Source of the DNA: Parabacteroides sp. An277
Lineage (GTDB): Bacteria > Bacteroidota > Bacteroidia > Bacteroidales > Tannerellaceae
Assembly (NCBI RefSeq): GCF_002159645.1
Contig: NZ_NFJB01000010.1
Location: 44,343-108,342 of the forward strand
Length of the DNA stretch: 64,000 nt
Direction of reading: 5' to 3'
This document shows, one piece after another, positions 63,903-64,000 of this stretch (its first letter is position 1; each line of letters starts with the position of its first letter). The translations under genes were made by a program, and so were the position numbers. The notes below the pieces were generated by a model that was not told the origin of the DNA, searched no databases, and was given only the letters and a program-made list of their open reading frames with translations.

Positions 63903-63936
63903 CAGGAAAACCGGTCCAGCAAATCTGCTGAACCGG
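63903..63936 (-). terminator. rRNA operon terminator
   Basis: On the minus strand CCGGTTCAGCA and TGCTGGACCGG form a stem with loop, followed by TTTTCC. It stands 14 bases after the 5S rRNA end, so it ends the ribosomal RNA transcript. Confidence 0.8.
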
Positions 63937-63950
63937 CTCACTTCCCAAAA

Positions 63951-64000
63951 CGGCGGCTACCTACTCTCCCACTGTTACGCAGTACCATCGGCGTGACGGG
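63951..64000 (-). rRNA. rrf: 5S rRNA, 3' part
   Basis: The reverse complement reads GCCGATGGTACTGCGTAACA then GTGGGAGAGTAGGTAGCCGCC, the conserved 3' third of 5S rRNA. The gene continues beyond the window edge. It shows that a ribosomal RNA operon runs into the window from the right. Confidence 0.9.

Overview
The window comes from a member of the Bacteroidales. The evidence is a SusC/SusD pair with FecR and ECF sigma regulators, type IX secretion genes (porU, porV, a SprE/PorW-like lipoprotein), glycine-lipid genes (glsA/glsB), many lipoprotein signal peptides, and -7 promoter boxes of the Bacteroidetes form TAnnTTTG, several with a TTG 20-21 bases upstream. The gene set would fit a Parabacteroides/Tannerella-like genome, but I cannot fix the species from sequence alone.

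Layout. 0.07-5.9 kb, plus strand: secreted GH116 glycosidase, Ser esterase and GH29 fucosidase with binding domains. 6.0-8.5 kb: aroA, a small membrane protein and a metal ABC permease. 8.9-13.4 kb: SprE/PorW-like TPR lipoprotein overlapping ribF. 14.1-16.4 kb: M20 deacylase and a flippase. 16.3-17.6 kb: M16 peptidase (minus). 17.6-29.9 kb, minus strand: a polysaccharide-utilisation locus, FecR-SusC-SusD-DUF4874/4832 lipoprotein-unknown 795-aa secreted protein-GH89. 30.3-31.1 kb: HI0074/HI0073 (HEPN/MNT) toxin-antitoxin-like pair. 31.1-32.8 kb: ECF sigma plus secreted EEP-family phosphodiesterase. 33.0-35.4 kb: tandem DUF2582 wHTH genes and three envelope proteins. 36.1-38.4 kb: thioredoxin, PH-domain protein, lpdA. 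38.8-46.3 kb, minus: a DUF6261-like protein, glsA-glsB, mutS, an HGSNAT-like membrane acyltransferase and an ECF sigma. 46.8-48.5 kb: SulP transporter. 48.6-49.3 kb: small protein and tadA. 49.3-56.7 kb, minus: SLC13 permease, SUI1-like factor, RecB/AddA-like helicase-nuclease, psd, pssA, DUF4834. 56.8-63.8 kb, minus: rex, FAH-family hydrolase, porU, porV, ispF. The window ends in the 3' part of a 5S rRNA and its terminator.

The most striking feature is not a gene. Seven intergenic regions (8.5, 13.5, 30.1, 38.6, 46.4, 54.3 and 62.2 kb) carry arrays of short palindromes spaced about every 20-21 bp, alternating between two palindromes so that the full unit is 40-43 bp. The unit sequence is private to each locus, but the spacing is kept, in three arrays exactly (42, 42 and 40 bp with no indels), even where bases have diverged. 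Six of the seven lie upstream of a gene start. These are clearly not CRISPRs and look like helically phased binding or structural arrays. I do not recognise them as a described class.

Other dispersed repeats include a 347-bp element with about 47-bp inverted ends, three long-hairpin repeats ending some operons, and two loci rich in CAATTGTC motifs. No tRNA gene, prophage, transposase or CRISPR was seen.
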